A stretch of DNA of 64,000 nt from Herbiconiux sp. SALV-R1 (lineage in GTDB: Bacteria; Actinomycetota; Actinomycetes; Actinomycetales; Microbacteriaceae). Where the stretch lies: assembly GCF_013113715.1 (NCBI RefSeq), contig NZ_CP053344.1, positions 806,001 through 870,000 on the forward strand. Direction: 5' to 3'. Position 1 is the first letter of the stretch; each line of letters opens with the position of its first letter. A program made the position numbers and the translations under genes. Below are positions 40,606 to 51,721 of the stretch, in pieces. The notes beneath the pieces were generated by a model, which saw nothing but the letters and a program-made list of their open reading frames with translations, did not search any database and was not told the DNA's origin.

Positions 40606-41157
40606 GTGAACCAGAGCGCACCCGACCTCGTCCTCCGTCCGCTGACCCCCGCCGATGTTCCGGCGCTGGTGCTGCTCAACCGGGCGAGCGTTCCCGCCGT
40701 GAACGACATCGACGAGCGGGAGATGGCGGAGCTCGTGGCCTGGTCGACGACCGCGGTCGGTGCGGTCGTGCCCACGCATCCGGATGCGGTGCTCGGCTTC
40801 GTGCTCGCCCTCCCGCCCGGCCTCGACTACGCCAGTGAGAACTACCGGTGGTTCAGCGAGCGCGGTGCCGACTTCAGCTACGTCGACCGCATCGTGGTGG
40901 CCGAGGGGCAGCGCGGGTCGCGCGTGGGGGAGCGGCTCTATCAGGCGGTGTTCGAAGGTGCCCGCGCCGCCGGCGCGACCGAGGTCGACTGCGAGGTCAA
41001 CGTCGAGCCGCCGAACCCGGGGTCGCTCCGCTTCCACGGCCGGCTCGGCTTCGCCGAAGTCGGGCGGCAGGCGACCAAGGGCGGCAGCGTCGTCGTCGCG
41101 CTGCTCGCGCGGCCGCTCGAAGCGAGCGACGCCACCGCCCCCGCGCCGTTGCCCTAA
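40606..41157 (+). CDS. GNAT-family acetyltransferase
   Basis: A 183-residue N-acetyltransferase fold protein. LRPLTPADVPALVLLN is the usual N-terminal strand-helix. VDRIVVAEGQRGSRVGERLYQ near residue 89 contains the acetyl-CoA pyrophosphate loop (Q/R-x-x-G-x-G/A, here QRGSRVG), and SLRFHGRLGFAEVG near residue 140 is the C-terminal signature. Acceptor unknown. The GTG start is 6 bases after TAGGCT, so a leaderless mRNA is likely. Its stop codon overlaps that of the converging aldo/keto reductase gene by 4 bases. Confidence 0.87.
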   Translation: MNQSAPDLVLRPLTPADVPALVLLNRASVPAVNDIDEREMAELVAWSTTAVGAVVPTHPDAVLGFVLALPPGLDYASENYRWFSERGADFSYVDRIVVAEGQRGSRVGERLYQAVFEGARAAGATEVDCEVNVEPPNPGSLRFHGRLGFAEVGRQATKGGSVVVALLARPLEASDATAPAPLP

Positions 41158-42155
41158 GGCCGCGTCTCGGGCGAGACCGTGAGCGCGGCGTCGCGCTCGG
41201 CGAGCCCGCCGATCGCCTCGTCGATGCGGTCGAGCGCCTCCTGCGGAAGCGTCACGCCCGCCGCCTTCACGTTCGACTCCACCTGCTCGGGCCGCGAGGC
41301 GCCGATGATGGCCGAGGCCACGTTCTCGTTCGCGAGCACCCAGGCGATGGCGAGCTGGGCGAGCGTGAGCCCGAGCTCGTCGGCCACCGGCTGAAGACGC
41401 TGCACGCCTTCGAGCACGTCGTCGCGCAGGAAGCGCTTCACCATGTCGGCGCCGCCCTTCTCGTCGGTGGCGCGGCTGCCCTCGGGCACCGGCTGCCCGG
41501 GCTTGTACTTGCCGGTGAGCACACCCTGCGCCACCGGAGACCAGACGATCTGCGAGATGCCGAGCTCCTCCGAGGCCGGAACGACCTCGCCCTCGATGAC
41601 GCGCCACAGCATCGAGTACTGCGGCTGGTTCGAGATGAGCTGCACCCCGAGCTGCTGCGCCAGCGCGTGGCCCTGCCGCAGCTGCTCCGCGTTCCACTCG
41701 CTGACGCCTATGTAGAGCGCCTTGCCCTGGCGCACGACGTCGGCGAAGGCCTGCATGGTCTCCTCGAGCGGCGTCTCGTAGTCGAAGCGGTGGGCCTGAT
41801 AGAGGTCGACGTAGTCGGTCTTGAGGCGCCGGAGCGACCCGTCGATCGACTCGAGGATGTGCTTGCGCGAGAGCCCCGAGTCGTTCGGCCCCTTGGGTCC
41901 GGTGGGCCAGTACACCTTCGTGAAGATCTCGAGCGACTCGCGTCGTTCGCCGGCGAGCGCGTCACCCAGCACGACCTCCGCCGCCGTGTTCGCGTAGGCG
42001 TCGGCCGTGTCGAAGGTGGTGATGCCGTTCGAGAGCGCGGCCTTCACGCACTCCTTGGCGATGTCGTTCTCCACTTGCGACCCGTGCGTCAGCCAGTTGC
42101 CGTAGGTGATCTCCGAGATCTTGAGTCCGCTGCGTCCGAGGTATCGAAATTCCAT
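41154..42155 (-). CDS. Aldo/keto reductase
   Basis: NADPH-dependent oxidoreductase of the TIM-barrel family, 333 residues, closest in pattern to the Kv-beta/YghZ-type group. The catalytic tetrad is visible as Asp and Tyr in FDTADAYANTAAE, Lys in IFTKVYWP, and His in LYQAHRFDYE. The C-terminal SAIIGASRPEQVESN binds the cofactor phosphate. It starts at ATG 42155, 7 bases after TAGCGT on the minus strand. Substrate unknown; small aldehydes or methylglyoxal are typical. Confidence 0.92.
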   Translation of the reverse strand: MEFRYLGRSGLKISEITYGNWLTHGSQVENDIAKECVKAALSNGITTFDTADAYANTAAEVVLGDALAGERRESLEIFTKVYWPTGPKGPNDSGLSRKHILESIDGSLRRLKTDYVDLYQAHRFDYETPLEETMQAFADVVRQGKALYIGVSEWNAEQLRQGHALAQQLGVQLISNQPQYSMLWRVIEGEVVPASEELGISQIVWSPVAQGVLTGKYKPGQPVPEGSRATDEKGGADMVKRFLRDDVLEGVQRLQPVADELGLTLAQLAIAWVLANENVASAIIGASRPEQVESNVKAAGVTLPQEALDRIDEAIGGLAERDAALTVSPETRP

Positions 42156-42162
42156 GCTCGCC

Positions 42163-42168
42163 ACGCTA
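42163..42168 (-). promoter_or_regulatory. -10 box of leaderless type before aldo/keto reductase
   Basis: On the minus strand TAGCGT ends 7 bases before the ATG at 42155. Confidence 0.45.
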
Positions 42169-42208
42169 CCCCCGCACGCCGCGCGCTCACCCCCTGAGGA
42201 GCGCGCAC

Positions 42209-44791
42209 TCATCTCACGCGGAGCGCGCGCACAGCCTGCCTCGTCGAGGTGGTGGGCAGATAGGCCCGGCCGAGCGCGTAGCCGATGCCGGGAAGGGCGA
42301 GCGGGTCGGGGCAGCAGAGGTAGAGCGGCCGGTGCTCGGGCCGGAACTTCGCCTTGAAGCGCATGAGCGACCGGAACCCGTACACCGGCTCGAGCACCCG
42401 GCTGAGGTAGCTCAGCACACCAGGCGCGTCGTCGCCACTCGTGGCGAGGGGCGCCGCCGAGAGGCTCACGAACGACACCCCGTCGAGCTGCGCCTGCTGG
42501 ATGGTGCGGGCGATGAGGAACTCCATCACCCCGTTCATGCCGTCGGGCCGGCGGCGCATGAAGTCGAGCGTCCAGCCGGTCACCTCGCCCTCCTGGAAGG
42601 TCGGCAGCCAGCTGGTCACCCCCTGCACACGCCCTTCCGCGTCGACGGCCACCATGAGCCGCACCTCGGGGTCGGTCAGCTCGTCGACGCCGCCGAGGGT
42701 GAACCCCATCTCGGGCAGGCCCTTCTCCGCCACCCAGAACTCCGAGATCTCGGTGATCTGGGCGCGCGTGGCGGCGCCGAGCTCGCCGAAGCGCACCCAC
42801 TCCGCGTGCACTCCCTCCCGGTCGGCCCGGTTGATCGAGCTGCGCAGGTCCTGCATCCGCTTGCCGTCGAGCGACCAGCCGGCCGTCGAGACGACCGTGT
42901 CCTCCGCCACCTGCAGCGACGACCAGCCGGCCTCGCGCAGGGTGCGGCGCACCGCATCCGTCGCCGAGTAGAACACCGGGGTCCACCCGTGCTCGATGCA
43001 GTAGGCGGCGAAGCCCAGGGCGGTCGACGGATGCGCGGAGCGCGGCCCGAACGGATCCCCCGTCGTGATGGCCACGGCGTTCACCACCCGGTACGCCACG
43101 GCGCCGCCCGCCGGGGAGAACCAGTAGTGGTGGCCCGGCCAGGTGACCATCCAGCTGAGGGTGGAGGGGGCGTCGGCCGCGGTCGACCCGTCGCCGGCGT
43201 GCAGGAGGGAGCGCACGCGTGAGTCGTCGCTCTCGCCGCCGCGCGGGCGGTGGGGCCGCATGCCGAGGAGGGCGATGGCGATCACGCCGATCCAGAACAG
43301 CGGGCCCACCCACTGCGTCGCGATGACGGCCACCGGCCCCTCGGGCAGGATGTCGGCGGGCTCGAGCGCGAGGAAGCTCGTGGGCACGAAGCGCTCGGGC
43401 AGGTCGAGCAGCAGGTCGCCGAGACCCGCGGTCGGCGTGAACTGGTCGCGGGCGAGCGCGGCCACCACGAAGTACACGGCCGCGACGGCGACGAAGAGCG
43501 CGGTCACCCGGGCGAGGAAGCGCAGCGCGCCGTCGCTGCCGTCGGAACGCGCCGGGAGCAGGCGCCTCGACGACACCAGGAGCACCGCGATGACAAGCGG
43601 CACCGCGGCACTCACCACCTCGAACGCGAGATGGTCTTCGGCGAGGCGTGCGGGAAGCCCCGAGCGCGAGTCGGAGGCGACGAGCGGGATGAACCCGAAG
43701 TAGACCGCGGCGAGCATCGCCTCGACGAGGTTCACCCCGATGCCGAGCCACAGGGCCACCCGGTGGCCGCGCTGGATGCCCCACGCCGCGATGAGCAGCG
43801 CGAGCAACGGCAGCAGGGTGAGCAGCACCGCTCCCGGGCCGTCGAGGCGGGAGAGCGCGACGACCTCGGCGCAGTGCTTGGTGAGCGTCACGTTCTCGCA
43901 GCGCACCGCCGCCACCGCGTAGTCGCGCAGCGGGTCGCGGAAGAGCACCCCGAGGGGGTTCAGGATGCCGGGGCCCGAGGGCGACACGATCGAGACCAGC
44001 GGGCCCAGGGCGGTGATCGCCACCACCGCGGCGAGCAGGGTGCGGGTCTCCCGGCGGGTGGCGCGGGGCACGACACCGGGGAGAACGGCGGCCGCTGCAC
44101 GGCCCGTCGCCGCCCGCCGCAGCACCATGCCGAGCACGAGCCCCGCGATCGCCGCGAACAGGCGGTAGAGATCGGAGGGGTGCCCCGAGTAGAGCACGAA
44201 CACGAGCACCGCCGAGAACCCCACGACGCGCACGCGGCGGCGCAGCAACGGCCCGGCGAAGGCGCTCGCCGCCATCACGACCCCGACGACCGCGATCACC
44301 GGGTCGACGGTGCGATAGGTGCGCGTCACCTCGGCCGCGTAGAGGTCGAGCCCGAGGCCGAGGGCCTGGGTGGCGAGACCCAGCAGGATGCCCACCACGG
44401 TCACGATCACGAACGCCACGATCGTGCGCAGATGGCCGAAGCGTCGTTCCGCCCAGCCCACACCCACGAGCACGACCACCGCGACGACGGGCAGTGCCGC
44501 CAGCGCGCGCACGAAGAACACCGAGGTGAGCGTGGAGGCCCAGTCGTGGTGCACGAACACGGCGTCGTACCCGGTGGCGACGAAGGCGTCGATGCCGCCG
44601 CGGGCCTTGCCGGGTTTCAGCGCCAGGCGGGTGACGCTCGCCGCGACGACGAGGCCGGTGACCACCCAGGCCACCGGGATGCTGCGTGCCAGGCGCAGCA
44701 TCCGCTCGACCAGGCGGGACGCTCTCTTCAGGGCCGGCCGGCGCTCGCGAACGACGTCGTGAGCGCCGCGGCCGCCGGGTGCCGCTGTCAC
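42209..44791 (-). CDS. Membrane aminoacyl-phosphatidylglycerol-synthase-like protein (MprF/DUF2156)
   Basis: An 860-residue protein with a long multi-helix N-terminal half and a cytoplasmic C-terminal DUF2156 domain from about residue 545 (MVTWPGHHYWFSP, AYRVVNAVAITTGDPFGP, FMRRRPDGMNGVMEF). That domain transfers an amino acid from tRNA to a lipid headgroup in MprF, LysX and AlaPGS. The N-terminal part has a rhomboid-like look (WAERRFGHLRT) but I see no catalytic GxSG. I chose GTG 44791 because it overlaps the stop of the upstream esterase gene (GTGA). Amino acid and lipid specificity cannot be read. Confidence 0.82.
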   Translation of the reverse strand: MTAAPGGRGAHDVVRERRPALKRASRLVERMLRLARSIPVAWVVTGLVVAASVTRLALKPGKARGGIDAFVATGYDAVFVHHDWASTLTSVFFVRALAALPVVAVVVLVGVGWAERRFGHLRTIVAFVIVTVVGILLGLATQALGLGLDLYAAEVTRTYRTVDPVIAVVGVVMAASAFAGPLLRRRVRVVGFSAVLVFVLYSGHPSDLYRLFAAIAGLVLGMVLRRAATGRAAAAVLPGVVPRATRRETRTLLAAVVAITALGPLVSIVSPSGPGILNPLGVLFRDPLRDYAVAAVRCENVTLTKHCAEVVALSRLDGPGAVLLTLLPLLALLIAAWGIQRGHRVALWLGIGVNLVEAMLAAVYFGFIPLVASDSRSGLPARLAEDHLAFEVVSAAVPLVIAVLLVSSRRLLPARSDGSDGALRFLARVTALFVAVAAVYFVVAALARDQFTPTAGLGDLLLDLPERFVPTSFLALEPADILPEGPVAVIATQWVGPLFWIGVIAIALLGMRPHRPRGGESDDSRVRSLLHAGDGSTAADAPSTLSWMVTWPGHHYWFSPAGGAVAYRVVNAVAITTGDPFGPRSAHPSTALGFAAYCIEHGWTPVFYSATDAVRRTLREAGWSSLQVAEDTVVSTAGWSLDGKRMQDLRSSINRADREGVHAEWVRFGELGAATRAQITEISEFWVAEKGLPEMGFTLGGVDELTDPEVRLMVAVDAEGRVQGVTSWLPTFQEGEVTGWTLDFMRRRPDGMNGVMEFLIARTIQQAQLDGVSFVSLSAAPLATSGDDAPGVLSYLSRVLEPVYGFRSLMRFKAKFRPEHRPLYLCCPDPLALPGIGYALGRAYLPTTSTRQAVRALRVR

Positions 44792-46131
44792 CGGTTCAGG
44801 CCCCAGTGGTCGGCGACGATGCCGAGGCCCTGCTTGAACACCGCCGACCACGTGGTGGCGTCGTGGGCGCTCCCCGGCACCTCGATGTAGGTGGCGTCCA
44901 TGCCCGCGGCCTGCGCGTCGGCGTAGAGCCGTTGCACCCCGGGCTTGAAGGCGTCGTCGGCGCTGCCGACACCGAACACCGCGATCGTGTTCGGGTAGGG
45001 CGCCTTCGCCGCCATGATCGCTGCCGGATGCGCGGCGGCGTACGCGGCGGCGTCTCCGCCGAAGCCCTGGTCGATGGTCTTCTGCTCGTCGCCGAGGGTC
45101 GGGAACTCCTCACCCGAGGCGTCGATGATGGCGCTGAACAGCTCGGGGTGCGCGGCACCGAGCTGGATGGAGCAGGTGCCGCCCTGGGAGAGACCCCCGA
45201 CGCCCCAGTACTGCGGGGAGGGGAGCACGGGCAGGTTGGCGCGGATCCAGTTCGGCACGTCGACGGTGAGATAGGTGGCGGAGTTGCCGATCGGCGAGTC
45301 GACGCACATCGGGTTCACGGCCGGGTCGGTGAGCTGGTCGGGGGAGACCACGATGGGCGCGAGGCCCTTGTGGGCTGCCGCGTAGGCGTCGAGGCTCTCC
45401 TGCAGGTGATCGGTGGTGAGCGGGTCGTCGGGCGTGCCGGGCTGCCCCGACATCATGATGAGCACGGGCAGCTTCGGCGGGTTCGCGGTCAGGGCCGCCG
45501 GGGGCAGGTACACCACCGCAGGGCGTGCCTTGAAACCGGATGCGGTGGCCGGGATGTCGACGGAGCTCACCGAGCCCTGTGCCGGCATGCCGGCAGGGGG
45601 CGTCCAGTCGGCGAGGGCAGCGGTGGAGTCGGCGCCGCCGTCGGCTCCGTCGGTGGGCGCCCCGCTCGCGTCGGGGCCGAAGGTGGGCAGGGCGTTCCCG
45701 GCGAAGGCGCTGAGGCCGAGCGCGCTGCGCACGGTGGGGTACTGGCCGAAGTCGATGTTGATCGACATGGCCGTCGTGGTGGCGAAGAGCACGATGGCCA
45801 GCGCCGCGGCGACGGCGCGGAGCGGGCGGGGGCGCCAGAGCGAGGCGGCGGCGACGGCGATGGCGGCGAAGCCGACGGCGATCCAGGTGCGCACGACGGG
45901 CGTGAGCACGGCGCCGAACAGGTCGAGCTGATCGGAGAGCAGCCAGGTCAGCCCGAGGCCGAGGAGTGCTCCGGCGACCGCCGCGACGGCGGCGGTCAGC
46001 AGCCACCCGCGGCGCGACCAGCGCGGGCCGGGTCGACGCACGACGAGCAGCACGAGTGCGGCGGCCGCGAGCAGGTACACGGCGATGACGAGCGGTCCGG
46101 AGAGGATGCCGAGGTCGAGCAGAGCGTTCAC
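44788..46131 (-). CDS. Membrane-anchored esterase, partner of the lipid aminoacylation gene
   Basis: A 447-residue protein with four N-terminal membrane helices (about residues 8-125), a disordered Gly/Asp-rich stretch and an extracytoplasmic alpha/beta-hydrolase domain of the esterase-D/antigen-85-like type. The nucleophile is in GVGGLSQGGTCS near residue 305, and the catalytic His is expected in PGSAHDATTW. It overlaps the DUF2156 gene by 4 bases. From memory, Corynebacterium glutamicum encodes an esterase beside its aminoacyl-PG synthase that removes the amino acid again; a similar role here is inference. Confidence 0.8.
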   Translation of the reverse strand: MNALLDLGILSGPLVIAVYLLAAAALVLLVVRRPGPRWSRRGWLLTAAVAAVAGALLGLGLTWLLSDQLDLFGAVLTPVVRTWIAVGFAAIAVAAASLWRPRPLRAVAAALAIVLFATTTAMSINIDFGQYPTVRSALGLSAFAGNALPTFGPDASGAPTDGADGGADSTAALADWTPPAGMPAQGSVSSVDIPATASGFKARPAVVYLPPAALTANPPKLPVLIMMSGQPGTPDDPLTTDHLQESLDAYAAAHKGLAPIVVSPDQLTDPAVNPMCVDSPIGNSATYLTVDVPNWIRANLPVLPSPQYWGVGGLSQGGTCSIQLGAAHPELFSAIIDASGEEFPTLGDEQKTIDQGFGGDAAAYAAAHPAAIMAAKAPYPNTIAVFGVGSADDAFKPGVQRLYADAQAAGMDATYIEVPGSAHDATTWSAVFKQGLGIVADHWGLNR

Positions 46132-46259
46132 GGGTGACTTTCGGATCCGGGGGCCGCGAGCGCGGGCATCGCACAGTCTTTTCCCGTCGTCTGTGTGAAT
46201 TCTGAGAGCACGCGGTGGGCCGGCCGAGAGCGGGGTCTGCCGATGTCGGTGGTGGCGCT

Positions 46260-46265
46260 TAGGCT
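46260..46265 (+). promoter_or_regulatory. -10 box of leaderless type before dinB
   Basis: TAGGCT ends 6 bases before the ATG at 46272. No LexA-like box was recognised near it. Confidence 0.55.
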
Positions 46266-46271
46266 CTCAGC

Positions 46272-47495
46272 ATGGAGCCCAGTCCGCCCATCCTGCACGT
46301 CGACATGGATGCCTTCTTTGCCTCCGTCGAACTGCTCGAGCGGCCAGACCTCAAGGGCAAGCCCGTCATCGTCGGCGGGCGGTCGGCGCGCGCCGTCGTG
46401 ACGAGCGCCACCTACGAGGCGCGCGCCTACGGCGTGCACTCGGCGATGCCCGTCGGCGCGGCGCTCCGGCTGTGCCCGAAGGCGATCGTGCTCGAACCGC
46501 ACATGGAGCGCTACCGCGACGCGTCTCGGCGGGTGATGGCGCTGTTCCGCGAGGTGACGCCGCTGGTCGAGCCGCTCAGCATCGACGAGGCGTTCCTCGA
46601 CGTGGCGGGGGCCAGGCGGCTGCTCGGCGAGTCCGACGTCATCGCCACCGCGCTGCGGGCCCGCGTGCTCGCCGAGACGGGGCTCACCTGCTCGGTGGGG
46701 GTGGCCCCCACGAAGTACATGGCGAAGCTCGCCTCGGGGAGGGCGAAGCCCGACGGCATGCTCGTCATCCGCCCGTCGGAGGTGCTGGCGTACCTGCATC
46801 CGCTGCCCGTGCGGGCGCTCTGGGGCGTGGGCGGCAAGACCGCCGAGCACCTCGAGCGCTACGGGCTCATGACCGTGGGCGAGCTCGCCGCCGCGCCGCT
46901 CGGCACCGTGGTGGCGGCCGTCGGCGAGGCCGCCGGCACGCGGCTGCACGAGCTGGCGAACGGCATCGACCCGCGCGAGGTCGTCACCACCTCGCAGGAG
47001 AAGAGCGTCGGGCACGAGCGCACCTTCGACGTCGACGAGCGCTCGCCCGAGGTGCTGCGCCGCGAACTGCTGCACCAGTCGAACCGGGTGGCGGCGCGGC
47101 TGCGGGCGGCGGGGCTCGTGGGCAAGACGGTGGCGCTGAAGCTGCGGTTCTCCGACTTCACCACCATCTCGCGCTCACGCACCCTCGCCGAGCACACCGA
47201 CCTCGGCAAGCGCATCTACGACGAGGTGTCGAGCGTGCTCGAGGCCGCGTGGAAAGACGGCGCCCCCGTGCGGCTCATCGGCGTGCGCGTCGAGCAGCTC
47301 ACCGAGGCGGGTGAGACCCTGCACCAGCCGTCGCTCTGGGCCGACGAGACCGTGCCCTCCGAGGGGTGGCACGATGCCGAGCGCACGATCGACAAGGTCG
47401 CCGCGCGCTTCGGCACCGACATCGTGCGCCCCGCCTCCCTCATGCGCTCACCCGCCTCCGGCGAGACCGCCGAGCGCAACGGCACCCGCCGCTGA
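46272..47495 (+). CDS. dinB: DNA polymerase IV
   Basis: Y-family translesion polymerase, 407 residues. The metal-binding sites are in LHVDMDAFFASVE at the N-terminus and LSIDEAFLDVAG near residue 100. CSVGVAPTKYMAKLAS and the HhH-type GVGGKTAEHLERYG follow, then the little-finger domain with KSVGHERTF. A beta-clamp peptide was not clearly seen at the Arg-rich end. The ATG is 6 bases after TAGGCT, so the mRNA is probably leaderless. It converges on treZ across a hairpin. Confidence 0.95.
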   Translation: MEPSPPILHVDMDAFFASVELLERPDLKGKPVIVGGRSARAVVTSATYEARAYGVHSAMPVGAALRLCPKAIVLEPHMERYRDASRRVMALFREVTPLVEPLSIDEAFLDVAGARRLLGESDVIATALRARVLAETGLTCSVGVAPTKYMAKLASGRAKPDGMLVIRPSEVLAYLHPLPVRALWGVGGKTAEHLERYGLMTVGELAAAPLGTVVAAVGEAAGTRLHELANGIDPREVVTTSQEKSVGHERTFDVDERSPEVLRRELLHQSNRVAARLRAAGLVGKTVALKLRFSDFTTISRSRTLAEHTDLGKRIYDEVSSVLEAAWKDGAPVRLIGVRVEQLTEAGETLHQPSLWADETVPSEGWHDAERTIDKVAARFGTDIVRPASLMRSPASGETAERNGTRR

Positions 47496-47496
47496 C

Positions 47497-47517
47497 GGGT
47501 GGGGCGGAGCCCCGACC

Positions 47518-47518
<1 letters not shown>
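47497..47518. terminator. Hairpin between converging dinB and treZ
   Basis: GGGT-GGGGC and GCCCC-G-ACCC pair around a 3-base loop with one bulged G. It fills the 22-base gap between the two stop codons and can serve both genes. Confidence 0.6.
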
Positions 47519-49335
<1,817 letters not shown>

Positions 49336-49340
49336 CTCGT

Positions 49341-51695
49341 TCAGTCCTCGTCGTCGACGCGCTGCAGCAGCGCGACCGGATAGTGGAACAGCAGGTCGCT
49401 CACGCTCACGGGCCCGGCGCTCACGAGTCTGCCGGTGAGCGCGTCGACGTAGCCGTTGCGCGCCGCGGGCAGCTCCAGCGTGGTGTCGCGCCAGCCGCCG
49501 CTGCGGGCCAGCCCGATCGGCAGGCGGGTCGCGACGGTGATCGCGCCACCCCGGTCGAAGGCGATCAGGTGCGAGGCCGCGGGGCCGGTGGCCTCGAGCC
49601 CGCGGTACCCGGTGAACAGCTCGGGCCGATCGCGACGCAACCGCAGCGCGACCGAGACCACGAGCAGCTTGGCGGCGCCGAGCTCGTCGAGGGCGGGTGC
49701 CTCGCCCGCGTCCTGCTGCTCGAGCAGCTCGGAGCGCTCGCCGAAGTCGACCGGCCGGCGGTTGTCGGGGTCGACCAGCGAGTAGTCCCAGAGCTCCGTG
49801 CCCTGGTAGACGTCGGGCACCCCGGTGGTGGTGAGCTGCACCAGCTTGGCCGACAGGGAGTTGCTGCGCCCCGCATCCGTGATGGTGGCGACGACGCTCT
49901 CCACGAGTCCGCGCGCGACCGGGTCGGTGAACACCTGGTCGATCGCCGTCTCGAAGCGCCGCTCGAAGTCGTCGGAGGGGTCGAGCCAGCTCGTCGAGAC
50001 GCCCGCCTCGCGCGACGCCTTCACGGCGTAGGCCTTGGCGCGCTCCCGGGAGATCGGCCACGTGCCCACGATCGCCTGCCAGAGCAGGTTCTCGAACGGC
50101 CCGTCGCCGAGGGGCAGCAGCGAGCGGATCTTCGCCAGCGCACCACCCCACCCCTCGCCCAGCTCGGCGAGCACCGAGATGCGGGCCCGAGCATCCTCGG
50201 CCCGCTTCGTGTCGTGGGTCGACAGCGTCGTCATGCTGCCGGGGAGCGTCTCGAGCCGCCGCTTCTGCGCCTCGTGGAACTCGGGCACCGTCACGGCGAA
50301 GTGGTCGGGGTCGGCCCCGACCTCGGTGAGCGAGGTCAGCCGGGTGTAGCGGTAGAAGGCGGTGTCTTCGACACCCTTCGCCATCACCATCCCCGAGGTC
50401 TGCTGGAACCGGATGCTCGGAGCCGTTCCCGTGCGACCGAGCGCCTCCGCGGTCTCCCGCAGCACGCTCTCGAGCTCGGGCCGGTGCCGCACGGCCAGCT
50501 CGAGCGCCTCGTCGAGCTTCTCGCGGCCCGCGGGGAGATACGAGCGGTAGACCGGGAAGCAGGTGAGCAGTTCGGCCACGGCGTCGCGCAGCACCGCGGT
50601 GTCGGTGGGGGTGGGCACCCCGCCGGCGCGCTCGAGGTCGCGCACGATGCGCCGCACCTCGGCGTTCAGGATGCCGTCGGCGATGCCGCGCTTCGTGCCG
50701 TGGATCATCTCGGCGTAGTCCTCGACCGGGAGCCCGCTCGAGATGCGGAGCTCACGGTCGAGCTCGTCGAGCGCCGCCTCGCCGTCGGGGTCGACGAACA
50801 CCCGGTCGATCAGGGCGAGTGCGTCGTATCCGGTGGTGCCGGCCGAGGGCCAGTCGGGCTCGAGCGGCTCGTCGCCCTCGAGGATCTTCTCGATCAGCAC
50901 GTAGCCGCCGCCCGTGAGCTCGGCGAGTCGCTCGAGGTACCCACCGGGGTCGGCGAGCCCGTCGGGGTGGTCGACGCGCAGACCGTCGACCAGACCCTCG
51001 TCGAACCAGCGCTTGATCTCGGCGTGCGACTCGTCGAACACCCACGGCTCCTCCACCCGCACGGCGGCGAGCGAGGAGACCGCGAAGAAACGGCGGTAGT
51101 TGAGGTCGGTGCTCTCGCGCCGCCAGTTCATGAGCTCGTAGTGCTGCCGCGAGTGCACCGTCTCGGCGTCGGCACCGTCGTCGGCGGTGCCGGGGGCGAT
51201 GGGGTAGCAGTGGTCGTAGTACGCGAGCATCGGCTCGCCGCCGCCTCCGTCGCGCTCGATCGTCAGGGCGTCGAGCGAGTCGTCGCCGAGCACCGGGATG
51301 CGCAGCCTGCCGCCCCCGGCGTCCCAGTCGACGTCGAAGGCGTCGGCGTAGCGCGAGCCCCTGCCGTGCTTCAGCAGGTCCCACCACCACGGGTTCTGCG
51401 ACGGGGTCGCCACCCCCACGTGGTTCGGCACGATGTCGACGAGCACGCCGAGCCCCGCCTCGTGGGCCGCGGTAGAGAGGGCGCGGAGCCCGTCGGGGCC
51501 GCCCCGCTCCTCGTCGACCCGCGAGTGATCGGTGACGTCGTAGCCGTGCTGCGAGCCGCGCTCGGCCTGCAGGATCGGCGAGAGGTACACCCAGTCGACG
51601 CCGAGACGCTTCAGGTAGGGAACCAGTCGCGCCGCATCCCACAGGGTGAAGTCGGCGGTGAGCTGGAGTCGGTAGGTCGACCGGGGCACGCGCAT
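49341..51695 (-). CDS. treY: Maltooligosyltrehalose synthase
   Basis: GH13_26 enzyme turning the reducing end of maltodextrin into a trehalose unit by intramolecular transglucosylation. It has 784 residues. STYRLQL near the start, [17 protein letters not shown], the nucleophile stretch [14 protein letters not shown] and acid/base Glu in [11 protein letters not shown] are characteristic, with the C-terminal [16 protein letters not shown] 51695 is preceded by AGGAG. It lies 26 bases after treX and 5 before treZ, giving a compact operon. Confidence 0.96.
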   Translation of the reverse strand: MRVPRSTYRLQLTADFTLWDAARLVPYLKRLGVDWVYLSPILQAERGSQHGYDVTDHSRVDEERGGPDGLRALSTAAHEAGLGVLVDIVPNHVGVATPSQNPWWWDLLKHGRGSRYADAFDVDWDAGGGRLRIPVLGDDSLDALTIERDGGGGEPMLAYYDHCYPIAPGTADDGADAETVHSRQHYELMNWRRESTDLNYRRFFAVSSLAAVRVEEPWVFDESHAEIKRWFDEGLVDGLRVDHPDGLADPGGYLERLAELTGGGYVLIEKILEGDEPLEPDWPSAGTTGYDALALIDRVFVDPDGEAALDELDRELRISSGLPVEDYAEMIHGTKRGIADGILNAEVRRIVRDLERAGGVPTPTDTAVLRDAVAELLTCFPVYRSYLPAGREKLDEALELAVRHRPELESVLRETAEALGRTGTAPSIRFQQTSGMVMAKGVEDTAFYRYTRLTSLTEVGADPDHFAVTVPEFHEAQKRRLETLPGSMTTLSTHDTKRAEDARARISVLAELGEGWGGALAKIRSLLPLGDGPFENLLWQAIVGTWPISRERAKAYAVKASREAGVSTSWLDPSDDFERRFETAIDQVFTDPVARGLVESVVATITDAGRSNSLSAKLVQLTTTGVPDVYQGTELWDYSLVDPDNRRPVDFGERSELLEQQDAGEAPALDELGAAKLLVVSVALRLRRDRPELFTGYRGLEATGPAASHLIAFDRGGAITVATRLPIGLARSGGWRDTTLELPAARNGYVDALTGRLVSAGPVSVSDLLFHYPVALLQRVDDED

Positions 51696-51721
51696 CCGGT
51701 GGTCTCCTGTTCGGGTTGAGG

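Noticed and set aside
46132-46271. LexA (SOS) box before dinB
   Set aside because: I found no GAAC-N4-GTTC-like sequence near the start; the only clear element is the TAGGCT box 6 bases before the ATG.
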